Notes: generated by a model from the letters alone, not told the origin. Positions 44,757-58,100 are shown, counted from the first letter of the stretch. The stretch is 64,000 nucleotides of DNA from Notospermus geniculatus (GCA_002633025.1 NMRB01000154.1:331928-395927); one strand, 5' to 3'. Made by a program: numbers and translations.

Positions 44757-47700
44757 ACATACGTACAGACATATACTTTAACATATAAAAATAGTCTCAC
44801 AACAATCAAAACTTCTCTTCATGGAAATAAACGGGTGACTTTGATAGCAAAACTGCCCGATCAACAAGGCATATTCATATCCCATCCACAACCTGATTTG
44901 ACACACAACTTTTTTGGGAGGCTGCAAAAACAATGTTATCGTCATCAAATCGACTTGATATTTCACACACATACGTACAGACATATACTTTAACATATAA
45001 AAATGGTCTCACAACAATCACATCTTTTCTTCATGGAAATAAACGGGTGACTTTGAGAGCAAAATTGCCCGAAGCACAAAGCATTCCTATCCCATGCACA
45101 ACCTGATCTGACATACAACTTTTTTGGGAGGCTCCAAAAACAATGTTATCATCATCAAATCGACTTGATATTTCACACACATACGTACAGACGAATACTT
45201 TAACATATAAAAATGGTCTCACAACAATCAAAACTTCTCTTCATGGAAATAAACGGGTGACTTTGAGAGCAAAACTGCCCGATCAACAAGAAATATTCAT
45301 ATCCCATCCACAACCTGATTTGACACACAACTTTTTTGGCAGGCTGCAAAAACAATGTTATCGTCATCAAATCGACTTGATATTTCACACACATACGTAC
45401 AGTCGTATACTTTAACATATAAAAATGGTCTCACAACAATCAAAACTTCTCTTCATGGAAATAAACGGGTGAATTTGAGAGCAAAACTGCCCGATCAACA
45501 AAGCATTCATACCATGCACAACCTGATCTGACACACAACTTTTTTGGGAGGCTGCAAAAACAATGTTATCGTCATCAAATCGACTTGATATTTCACATAC
45601 ATACGTACAGACATATACTTTAACATATAAAAATAGTCCCACAACAATCAAAACTTCTCTTCATGGAAATAAACGGGTGACTTTGAGAGCAAAACTGCCC
45701 GATCAACAAGGCATATTCATATCCCATCCACAACCTGATTTGACACACAACTTTTTTGGGAGGCTGCAAAAACAATGTTATCGTCATCAAATCGACTTGA
45801 TATTTCACACACATACGTACAGACATATACTTTAACATATAAAAATGGTCTCACAAAAATCAAAACTTTTCCTCGCGGAAATAAACGGGTGACTTTGAGA
45901 GCAAAATTGCCCGAAGTACAAAGCATTCATATCCCATGCACAACCTGATCTGACACACAACTTTTTTGGGAGGCTGCAAAAACAATGTTATCGTCATCAA
46001 ATCGACTTGATATTTCACACACATACAATGTACGTACAGACGTATACTTTAGCATATTGATCTCACAACAATCAAAACTTTTCTTAATGGAAATAAACGG
46101 GTGACTTTGAGAGCAAAACTGCCCGATCGACAAAGCATATTCCTAGGCTATCCCATCCACAACCTGATCTGACACAGAACTTTTTTGGGAGGCTGCAAAA
46201 ACAATGTTATCGTCATCAAATCGACTTGATATTTCACACACATACATGTACATACAGACGTATACTTTAACGCATAAAAATGGTCTCACAACAATCAAAA
46301 CTTCTCTTCATGGAAATAAACGGGTGACTTTGAGAGCAAAATTGCCCGAAGTACAAAGCATTCATATCCCATGCACAACCTGATCTGACACACAACTTTT
46401 TTGGGAGGCTGCAAAAACAATGTTATCGTCATCAAATCGACTTGATATTTCACACACATACGTACAGACGTATACTTTAACATATAAAAATGGTCTCACA
46501 ACAATCAAAACTTCTCTTCATGGAAATAAACGGGTGACTTTGAGAGCAAAACTGCCCGATCAACAAAGCATATTCATATCCCATCCACAACCTGATCTGA
46601 CACACAACTTTTTTGGGAGGCTGCAAAAACAATGTTATCGTCATCAAATCGACTTGATATTTCACACACATACGTACAGACGTATACTTTAACATATAAA
46701 AATGGTCTCACAACAATCAAAACTTCTCTTCATGGAAATAAACGGGTGACTTTGAGAGCAAAACTGCCCGATCAACAAAGCATATTCATATCCCATCCAC
46801 AACCTGATCTGACACACAACTTTTTTGGGAGGCTGCAAAAACAATGTTATCGTCATCAAATCGACTTGATATTTCACACACATACGTACAGACGTATACT
46901 TTAACATATAAAAATGGTCTCACAACAATCAAAACTTCTCTTCATGGAAATAAACGGGTGACTTTGAGAGCAAAACTGCCCGATCAACAAAGCATATTCA
47001 TATCCCATCCACAACCTGATCTGACACACAACTTTTTTGGGAGGCTGCAAAAACAATGTTATCGTCATCAAATCGACTTGATATTTCACACACATACGTA
47101 CAGACGTATACTTTAACATATAAAAATGGTCTCACAACAATCAAAACTTCTCTTCATGGAAATAAACGGGTGACTTTGAGAGCAAAATTGCCCGATCAAC
47201 AAAGCATATTCATATCCCATCCACAACCTGATCTGACACACAACTTTTTTGGGAGGCTGCAAAAACAATGTTATCGTCATCAAATCGACTTGATATTTCA
47301 CACACATACGTACAGACGTATACTTTAACATATAAAAATGGTCTCACAACAATCAAAACTTCTCTTCATGGAAATAAACGGGTGACTTTGAGAGCAAAAC
47401 TGCCCGATCAACAAAGCATATTCATATCCCATCCACAACCTGATCTGACACACAACTTTTTTGGGAGGCTGCAAAAACAATGTTATCGTCATCAAATCGA
47501 CTTGATATTTCACACACATACGTACAGACGTATACTTTAACATATAAAAATGGTCTCACAACAATCAAAACTTCTCTTCATGGAAATAAACGGGTGACTT
47601 TGAGAGCAAAACTGCCCAATCAACAAGGCATATTCATATCCCATCCACAACCTGATTTGACACACAACTTTTTTGGGAGGCTGCAAAAACAATGTTATCG

Positions 47701-50700
47701 TCAGCAAATCGACTTGATATTTCACACACATACGTACAGACGTATACTTTAACATATAAAAATGGTCTCACAACAATCAAAACTTCTCTTCATGGAAATA
47801 AACGGGTGACTTTGAGAGCAAAACTGCCCAATCAACAAGGCATTCATATCCCATCCACAACCTGATTTGACACACAACTTTTTTGGGAGGCTGCAAAAAC
47901 AATCTTATCGTCATCAAATCGACTTGATATTTCACACACATACGTACAGACGTATACTTTAACATATAAAAATGTTCTCACAACAATCAAAACATCTCAT
48001 CATGGAAATAAACGGGTGACTTTGAGAGCAAAACTGCCCGATCAACAAGGCATATTCATATCCCATCCACAACCTGATTTGACACAAAACTTTTTTGGGA
48101 GGCTGCAAAAACAATGTTATCGTCATCAAAACGACTTGATATTTCACACACATACGTACAGACGTATACTTTAACATATAAAAATGGTCTCACAACAATC
48201 AAAACTTCTCTTCATGGAAATAAACGGGTGACTTTGAGAGCAAAACTGCCCGATCAACAAAGCATATTCATATCCCATCCACAACCTGATCTGACACACA
48301 ACTTTTTTGGGAGGCTGCAAAAACAATGTTATCGTCATCAAATCGACTTGATATTTCACACACATACGTACAGACGTATACTTTAACATATAAAAATGGT
48401 CTCACAACAATCAAAACTTCTCTTCATGGAAATAAACGGGTGACTTTGAGAGCAAAACTGCCCGATCAACAAAGCATATTCATATCCCATCCACAACCTG
48501 ATCTGACACACAACTTTTTTGGGAGGCTGCAAAAACAATGTTATCGTCATCAAATCGACTTGATATTTCACACACATACGTACAGACGTATACTTTAACA
48601 TATAAAAATGGTCTCACAACAATCAAAACTTCTCTTCATGGAAATAAACGGGTGACTTTGAGAGCAAAACTGCCCGATCAACAAAGCATATTCATATCCC
48701 ATCCACAACCTGATCTGACACACAACTTTTTTGGGAGGCTGCAAAAACAATGTTATCGTCATCAAATCGACTTGATATTTCACACACATACGTACAGACG
48801 TATACTTTAACATATAAAAATGGTCTCACAACAATCAAAACTTCTCTTCATGGAAATAAACGGGTGACTTTGAGAGCAAAACTGCCCGATCAACAAAGCA
48901 TATTCATATCCCATCCACAACCTGATCTGACACACAACTTTTTTGGGAGGCTGCAAAAACAATGTTATCGTCATCAAATCGACTTGATATTTCACACACA
49001 TACGTACAGACGTATACTTTAACATATAAAAATGGTCTCACAACAATCAAAACTTCTCTTCATGGAAATAAACGGGTGACTTTGAGAGCAAAACTGCCCG
49101 ATCAACAAAGCATATTCATATCCCATCCACAACCTGATCTGACACACAACTTTTTTGGGAGGCTGCAAAAACAATGTTATCGTCATCAAATCGACTTGAT
49201 ATTTCACACACATACGTACAGACGTATACTTTAACATATAAAAATGGTCTCACAACAATCAAAACTTCTCTTCATGGAAATAAACGGGTGACTTTGAGAG
49301 CAAAACTGCCCGATCAACAAAGCATATTCATATCCCATCCACAACCTGATCTGACACACAACTTTTTTGGGAGGCTGCAAAAACAATGTTATCGTCATCA
49401 AATCGACTTGATATTTCACACACATACGTACAGACGTATACTTTAACATATAAAAATGGTCTCACAAGAATCAAAACTTCTCTTCATGGAAATAAACGGG
49501 TGACTTTGAGAGCAAAATTGCCCAATCAACAAAGCATATTCATATCCCATCCACAACCTGATCTGACACACAACTTTTTTGGGAGGCTGCAAAAACAATG
49601 TTATCGTCATCAAATCGACTTGATATTTCACACACATACGTACAGACGTATACTTTAACATATAAAAATGGTCTCACAACAATCAAAACTTCTCTTCATG
49701 GAAATAAACGGGTGACTTTGAGAGCAAAACTGCCCGATCAACAAAGCATATTCATATCCCATCCACAACCTGATCTGACACACAACTTTTTTGGGAGGCT
49801 GCAAAAACAATGTTATCGTCATCAAATCGACTTGATATTTCACACACATACGTACAGACGTATACTTTAACATATAAAAATGGTCTCACAACAATCAAAA
49901 CTTCTCTTCATGGAAATAAACGGGTGACTTTGAGAGCAAAACTGCCCGATCAACAAAGCATATTCATATCCCATCCACAACCTGATCTGACACACAACTT
50001 TTTTGGGAGGCTGCAAAAACAATGTTATCGTCATCAAATCGACTTGATATTTCACACACATACGTACAGACGTATACTTTAACATATAAAAATGGTCTCA
50101 CAACAATCAAAACTTCTCTTCATGGAAATAAACGGGTGACTTTGAGAGCAAAACTGCCCGATCAACAAAGCATATTCATATCCCATCCACAACCTGATCT
50201 GACACACAACTTTTTTGGGAGGCTGCAAAAACAATGTTATCGTCATCAAATCGACTTGATATTTCACACACATACGTACAGACGTATACTTTAACATATA
50301 AAAATGGTCTCACAACAATCAAAACTTCTCTTCATGGAAATAAACGGGTGACTTTGAGAGCAAAACTGCCCGATCAACAAAGCATATTCATATCCCATCC
50401 ACAACCTGATCTGACACACAACTTTTTTGGGAGGCTGCAAAAACAATGTTATCGTCATCAAATCGACTTGATATTTCACACACATACGTACAGACGTATA
50501 CTTTAACATATAAAAATGGTCTCACAACAATCAAAACTTCTCTTCATGGAAATAAACGGGTGACTTTGAGAGCAAAACTGCCCAATCAACAAAGCATATT
50601 CATATCCCATCCACAACCTGATCTGACACACAACTTTTTTGGGAGGCTGCAAAAACAATGTTATCGTCATCAAATCGACTTGATATTTCACACACATACG

Positions 50701-50935
50701 TACAGACGTATACTTTAACATATAAAAATGGTCTCACAACAATCAAAACTTCTCTTCATGGAAATAAACGGGTGACTTTGAGAGCAAAACTGCCCGATCA
50801 ACAAAGCATATTCATATCCCATCCACAACCTGATCTGACACACAACTTTTTTGGGAGGCTGCAAAAACAATGTTATCGTCATCAAATCGACTTGATATTT
50901 CACACACATACGTACATACGTATAGTTTAACATAT
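44757..50935. repeat. Satellite array, ~29 copies of a 212 bp monomer
   Basis: Monomers contain CACACATACGTACAGACGTA, TTTAACATATAAAAATGG, GAAATAAACGGGTGACTTTG, CTGCCCGATCAACAAAG and TTTTTTGGGAGGCTGCAAAA. From 46420 to 50935 the copies are almost identical at 212 bp (one of 210 bp near 47850). From 44757 to 46420 they vary from ~207 to 223 bp and alternate between two types. The recurring 90-codon (+) and 72-codon (-) frames are by-products: 212 is not a multiple of three and no frame crosses units. The last copy (50907-) carries several changes and ends at 50935, before GGTCTCAAAAATGGC. Confidence 0.97.
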
Positions 50936-51272
50936 AAAAATGGTCTCAAAAATGGCTATTTTTGCGGCCATATTTAAAACCAATATGGCGGCCACCAGGG
51001 GGCGCGAATTTTTGGGGTCCATTTTTTTTCATGATCCTTAGGTATCAAAGTACCCATGTGGGGAGTTTTATGCTTTCTTGAAGAAGTGAAAGATTCTGGT
51101 GAAAATCAACCCTTAACCGCGCTACTACCGTTCTTGTTCGTAGTCGCTTGTGGAATCATTCGTGGCGCTGAACGGCGTTGCCCGGGGCGCCACGCTGAGA
51201 AACCCGTCTTCTCCGCAATTTTTGACCACATTTCCGATTCGAATACGGTGAGGAACAGGTTGAAATGCTTAC
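50936..51272. other. Non-coding between satellite and aminopeptidase
   Basis: Begins with an ATATGGCGGCCACCAGGGGGCG word related to the repeats at 32-35 kb. On the minus strand it is the intron after the last recognised aminopeptidase exon. No further M1 exon could be read here. Confidence 0.45.
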
Positions 51273-51395
51273 CTTTTTAACGTGGCTGGATTCTTCACGC
51301 ACGTCAACCCATATAAATGTGGCGAGTATATGAAGTTAGTGTGGCCATGAACGTCCTTCGTACCATTAAAAACAGTAGTTGCGGCCTCCAGTTCA
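51273..51395 (-). CDS. M1 aminopeptidase exon 16, tentative (123 bp)
   Basis: [20 protein letters not shown] then [20 protein letters not shown] to donor AAAAG-GTAAGC, phase 2. In phase with exon 15. The I..P.L...TC pattern matches family IHPNLR..VYC only loosely. Two in-phase acceptors are possible (51396 or ~51411). Confidence 0.5.
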
Positions 51396-54300
51396 CTTAG
51401 ATAGATGCTAAGTATGGACTCAAATATTCTTGGCGGGCCGTGTGCAACTACTGCACACACTACTGATTTCTTCGTCAGTGCGGGGACGCTGAAAATATAG
51501 TGGGCAACTTATAGCAAGAGTATACTATTGAAGAGAGACGTAAAGCGGGCAGCACAAAAGACCTTATTCACAAACCTCTCTTAGCAGTTAAGAATTCGTA
51601 ACATTCCAAGAGCAACTGCGCGTCAACCATTGAACAATGGTTTTTAAGAGGACGCTACGAAAGCGCAAGTGAAAGTGTGCTTGTGAGGCTCGCAGGGTGA
51701 TATCGCAAGCGATCTGATCGCCGCAGAGCAAGATCGGCTCTTGACGGCGTGTGCGCTGGATGCCGATGCGTGGAATCGTCTCGCCAGCGATGCTCGCCCA
51801 TTTATACCAAGCAATACCAAAACCGATATCGCCTAGTCTGCGGTGGCTGGCGAGAAGATTGCAAGCGATATCGTTCTCACCTTGCCTGGTGTGCTGCCCG
51901 CTGAACTATTTTTTCCTTCTGGTCCATCCATTAGTGGCCGTCGTGAACTTCATCACTACAATTTCTTGTCAGAAAAAGTTGAAATAACAGTGTCTTACCC
52001 GGTGAGAGTCTTTTCTAGAGTTTCCGATTGGGGTCGAAAATTTGCTAAATATTCTGGAAATTGACTTTACAGTTGTGCTCAAAAGTTAGTGAACCCCACC
52101 ATGGAATGCATATTATCATGGTGTATTCCAAGAATTGTTGTTTTATTGTAAAGCTCGCTTATAAATCATGTACATTGCAGGACATTCTCTTCCTCTGTTA
52201 CAACCGAGGTCCATTTACTTCTGTTCTTCGACAAATGAAATGGGATTTACAGGAAATGGGCCGGTGCAGAAGTATGTGAACCCCTATCATAAACCAAAAC
52301 AGACATCCACAATGCCCAGAAAAATTCCAAAAACTTACCGTGGTATGATGCAACTTGTACCCGTTGACCATCCCTGGTCCTTAGTGTCCCTCTTTGGTGT
52401 GCAGTCATGCATGTTTGACTGTTCACTGCTTCTCAGTTTAAAAGGGGGTTCTCTGGGGACGTCAGACACTCTGACTGGAAATGCCGAGGTCCAAACAGCT
52501 GTCAGAAGACCTGAAGAAGCGTGTTATTGCTTCCCACAAGCAAGGAGATGGTTACAAAACCATTTCCAAGCAGTTGGGACTACACATTTCAACTGTGCGC
52601 CAGATTGTCTACAAATGGAGGACCTTCAAAACAACAGCGTGCTTGCCTCGGAGTGGCCGGCNAAGATGCCAGCATTTGATCTCCGATTACAGAAAACGTT
52701 TGGTTGCAGTCATTGCAGCCAAGGGAGGATCAACTAAATACTAACACTAGGGGTTCACATACTTGTGCACAGGCCCATTACCTGTATATCACATTTCATT
52801 TGTGGAAGGACAGTTGTGAATGGCTCTTTTGACGTAACAGGGAAGAGAATGTCCTGCAATGTACATGATTTATAGGCGAGCTTTACAATAAAACAACAAT
52901 TCTTGGAATACACCATGATAATATGCATTCCGTGGTGGGGTTCACTAACTTTTGGGCACAACTGTATATACTTTATCTTACCCGGTGAGGTTGTAACCAC
53001 TGGCAATAAACTGCCTCATGGCTTGTCGGATACACGGCCAGTACTCGTACCGACAGGCGTTGTGGATGGTTCCTTGGTAATCATCACTGAAAGAGGACAC
53101 ACACTATCTGACACATTTTTCTAATATTTCAGTCGGTCTTTTGTCTTTTCTGGAGTTCCATACTGAAAAGTGCCTGAGGAAGATCCCGGTTGGGGTCGAA
53201 AATTTGCGAAATTTTGGAAGCTGACTTCCTATATTTTATCATGTGTCGACTTTTGGAGTCTTTTCTGAAATCTAGTGTGGAAAAGTGCCAGCCTGAAGAA
53301 GACCCCGGTTGGGGTCGAAAATTTGCGAAATTTTGGAATTCCTATATTTTATCATTTTGTGTGTCGACATTTTGTGCTCTCTCTTTCTTTGCCTATTGAG
53401 TAGCACAATCATTTGACCCCTGTGTACCACCAATATTGCCTGTTGGAAAATAATTCGTTTCCCTGTACACACTACACAAATATGTCAAACAAGGTATGGT
53501 TACTCTGAATGTGGGACAAATGTTGCCAATTGAATGTAGGCTATACAGACCTATAACCTGAGCAACATCCGATCAAGTTGATCGGGCCCATGACTTATCA
53601 ACGACCCCTTACGACAAGAGCTGAAAGTCGTGTATTTTTGAATTGCTAAAAACCAACCTTAGATTTTCCTTGTGTACCCTGAGCTGCTGCAGGGCTGTGT
53701 GGAAATTTGGTTTAATCAATCTCGCCATGTACCTCTGCAAAATAAACAGACGTACATTTTCGCTGAGGGTTTGACATGAACTATTGATACGGTCACAAAA
53801 TATTTTTCCTCCTTCAATTGAATAATGCACTGTTAGATTGGAGGAATTAATTCCTCCAAGCTTCAATTGAATAATGCACTGTTAGATTGGAGGAATTAAT
53901 TCCTCCAAGCTTCAATTGAATAATGCACTGTTAGATTGTCGAGTTAAACCGGACGCACATTGACGGCAAATCTCAATGCGGCAGGGGTGTTTTTAAAGTC
54001 GACTGACCCAACTCTGCTGGACTCGTCATTCAGCAGGGTCAGTCGACTTTAAAAACACCCCTACCACATTGGGATTTGCCGTCAATGTGCGCCCATCCTA
54101 GCAATATCCACCCCTGCAACTAATGCGGGGCTCCGCGGTTGCCTCCAACACATATAAACACCGCACAGATTGATTTAGTAATTGAACAAGCCTGGTGGCG
54201 TCAAGATTCACGTACGTATAGTCCATGAGCCAGACCCCTAATTTTGCAGTTTGACTACCAATTTCGTGACCAGATCCAACCTGGATTTTTGATCAGTCTG

Positions 54301-55099
54301 ATGTCTGAGGTGTCTGAAATCACGTGATGGACACTGACGCCACCAGGTTCGTTTCTACCAATACTACCTTCAGTTCCGGGAAGGTTGGAGAATAGATGAG
54401 CATCTTTCTGATGTAGTTGGCATCATTCATGAAAACAAACCACGGATAGGGGGCCGTCTCGTGGGTGAGAAATCTTGCTATGTCGAATACTCGCTCACTC
54501 TTCAATAATCCAGCCCTGAAAATGGTGACGTGGTAAGTACAATAATGTACGTGTACATGACACAATGTCTTATCTTCTCTCGCATGAGGAATTAAATTCA
54601 TCATAATCTACCTAATATAAAATATCATAATCTAAAATACCAAATACCTAATATAAAATACCATAATCTTGTTGTAGTTTATGATATTTTAAATCCTGTT
54701 TCAGCAACACAGCCACCACCACCACTTCACCACAGCAATAAAACCAATAACAACCATAACAACAATACACTGGTTCCCAGTCCCGACATAGCTGGAGGAT
54801 AAGAGACCGGTATTGCCTGATGTAACGACGCAGTTGATTGGCTAGCTCTTTTTGATTTTGAATTTGTAATGTCGCAGTTGATTGGTTAGCTATTTTGGGA
54901 TATGTGGTAAGCAAGCTCTTTCTCAGTACTGAGGAGATCTTCTGTGACGTCGTTTCTATTTTTAACATGGCAGCTTTCTGCCATGTAAAGGCCGCCCAAT
55001 ACCGGTCCCTTTCTCTCCGTGAGCTATGTAGTGACCGGGTATCAGTCTATAACGACAACTGTTACAACAACAACAACAACAACAACAACAACAGCAGCA

Positions 55100-55139
<40 letters not shown>

Positions 55140-58100
55140 CAACAAGCCATCATTGAGGAGGAGAAGTACGTCGTTCTCCAAGAACCTAGAGATATTCAAG
55201 AGTGGCGGCATAAATATTGTTTGGGGAGAGAGTACACTGAAGGAACAACTTATAAGTCGTTCCTTCAGTGTGCCAGGATGTGCCTTACCTACAAAGTCGT
55301 ATAGAAGTCTCCAATAGTTGTATTCGTGTCTTATAAGGAAAGGCCTCCAGGTTTTGATCCAGTATGTCCGCCAGTAGCTGCCAATTACTTGTATCATAAT
55401 TCACGATGTAGAAGCCAGTCATGTCAACGTTACCGATGATCCAGTCATTGTTTTGGTCAAATGAGCTGATTGTAAGGTTAACTATGAAAAAGAAATCAAT
55501 GGTTACATAATGGATACATTTATTTCAATGTATCTCTTCCCAGTCAGCATTTATTTGAGACTGGTCTTCCTTCACAAAACTCCTGAGCGGGTGACCCCAT
55601 GGTGTCTCCCATGCACTGGGCGAAGGGAGTGTCGCCCAAAACAACGAAGACGCAATGAAAACTGAAGTTGACAGTCTGGGGTATCCTCTGGTAAACCGGC
55701 GGCTAAAAGTTGTCGGTTTCCAGTCACCGATTTTTTTTACATTTCTCGGCGGCTTTTTACCGGCGGTTGGCCAAGTATAGTTATGATTCCTGATCTTCAT
55801 GATCAGGAAGCATATTGATTTTGGTCGTGGTGTGTGTGTGTGTGTGTGTGTGTGCGGGCATGTGCGTACGTGTGCGCGTGTGCGTGTGCAGAGGCTCTGC
55901 AGCGCCCCGTGTGGTCTTGGGACTGACCGTCTATCCTAAACATACCATTCCGTTGATGCATCCAAATAACGTCGTCTTTCGTGCGTCCTATCGCAGCACC
56001 TGATTCAAGGCTGAATGGGATCTCCCATTTGTAACTGTAGCGAGAGAAAAGCCATCAAGCCTCGTTCCCACTACAGTGGTTTTCACAGGCATTGGGATAA
56101 TCAACACGCCATTTATTGTTAAACCATCGAAGGGTTATCCAAAACCCTGTGAAAACTGCGCCGCTCGCCGCAAATCATGGCGGGTTACGCTGTAGTGGAA
56201 ACGGTGCTTAATGCGGATGTCAGGTCACACTGCGATTGCCTGCGCTACGACGGAACAGTCGGCATCAGGTGTCGCAATCATGGTCAGGTCACAAAAACGA
56301 AAATGTGTACGATCATCGTGGAACAAGCAGCATCACTCGCGCAGGGAATCGTAACCGTGTTCAGGTCACCTGCGAATGGATTACGCCCGTCGGGATGACA
56401 CAGACATTGAATAGGTTCAACCTGCGGATCAGGTCGGCCTTGCGATGGCACAGAACAGGCGCAGGCTGACTTTTCTGGATCACTTTGCGTCTGAGGCACG
56501 ACAGCGTGGAACAAACCAGTCGCCGATATGGTGCGACATGACTGCAGTTGCGACTCACTTGCGACGATCGGGATCAGTCGCCGACCAAAAAGATCACAGA
56601 TCGCAAGAGTTCAACATGTTGAACTTTTGCGCCACGACGAATCATGATCCCGACGGGCGTAATCCAGTCGCAGTCGACCTGACTTGAGTTACGACGTCGT
56701 GCGATTATCCAAAACAATGAGCGAGCGGTCACGTGCCAGTAACTAACAAATCAGCGCGAGGTAAAATAGCACGGAAGCTGCCATCTTGAACAAGTAACAT
56801 GATCACAAGTCACATGACTTTTATGACTTCACTGTGCTACGATCTAGTCGCAGGTGACCTGAACACGGTTACGATTCGCTGCGCGCAGATGCCGCCTGTT
56901 CCAGGATGATCGTACGCATTTTTCGTTTTTGTGACCTGACCGTGCTTGCGATCCAGCTGATGCCGACGACTCTTCCGTCGTGGCGCAGGCAATCGCAGTG
57001 TGACCTGACATCCGCACGATCTTTTTGGTCGGCGACTGATCCCGCAAGTGAGACGCAACTGCAGTCATGTCACACCAGATCGGCGACTGATTTGTTCCAC
57101 GCTGTCGTGCCTCAGACGCAAAGTGATCCGGAAGAGTCAGCGTGCGCCTGTTCTGTGCCATCGCAAGGTCGACCTGACATCCGCATTAGATCGAACAACA
57201 GAAGTGGACACTTTTTACAGGGGGACGCTGTCTAGTCTTACACCGGCAGATCGTTGTTGTTGATGGATAGCATGGTTTTCTACTGGATATTACATGTATT
57301 TCACCTACTGTACCTGTACAATGTCGAGAAGTTCCCGACCGATTGTTTTTTGATGTCATAATTACTGAAGCCCATCAGGACCCTCTCCTGTGTCAAGCGT
57401 ATCTTGTTCCCCTCCACGGACACGTGGATAACGGGGTATCCTTTTTGATAAAGCCACGTGCCAAGGAACTCCTGCACATTCACGTGGTTACCGTTCCTGT
57501 CACCGAACACATCTACGATCTGAAGAGTTGGAAAAATAACATCAAACCTGTCCAACAAAGGGTTCCCAACAAAGATGGCGGTCTACCAGTTCCACCATTA
57601 TGACGTCAGAAGCGTATTCGCAAAGCCCCCGAAACGCCAACGCGAACGCCAAACCAATTGTTAGATGCCACGAAGAGAGCACTGAACAAAAGGACAGACG
57701 TTCGCGTCGGCGTTTCGGGGGCTTTGCGAAAACTCTTTACTATTCAATGGCCGCTGGCACGCTAAGCTGGTCAAGGCGCCATGGGCACACAAGTTACATA
57801 TAGGTAAAATAATTGGTAAAATGCGTTTCGTAGCGCTGGATAACGAATGGCCACGACGTAATGTGGGAGAACTGGTAGGTCACCATCTTTCTTGGAAAGG
57901 TCCAATTTTCAGGAAAACCCGACTATCTGAGCAGTTGGCATCAGACAAACTTATCAAATGACACCAAACTTTTGGCAAACATGTAACGACTAGGCCAGGT
58001 TTCTTCACCGGTAAACCCTTGCCATGGATGACGTATTGTTTGACATTTCCGATGGCCAACCAACGACATGAATGAACAAGGCAAAGAAGCAGACATGAGA

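Noticed and set aside
44757-50935. Dozens of 90-codon (+) and 72-codon (-) open frames, apparently a tandem gene family
   Set aside because: They recur because the 212 bp monomer is nearly identical each time. The period is not a multiple of three, both strands are open, there are no splice sites between units and no protein motif.
54895-55317. 140-codon frame with Asn/Ser runs and a Cys-rich frame on the other strand
   Set aside because: Translation of a triplet microsatellite lying between aminopeptidase exons 12 and 13; the true coding frame in 55289-55481 is on the minus strand.
56177-57235. Several GC-richer frames of 73-109 codons on both strands
   Set aside because: They lie in an intronic repeat whose two halves are reverse complements, so mirrored frames are expected; none matches a family.
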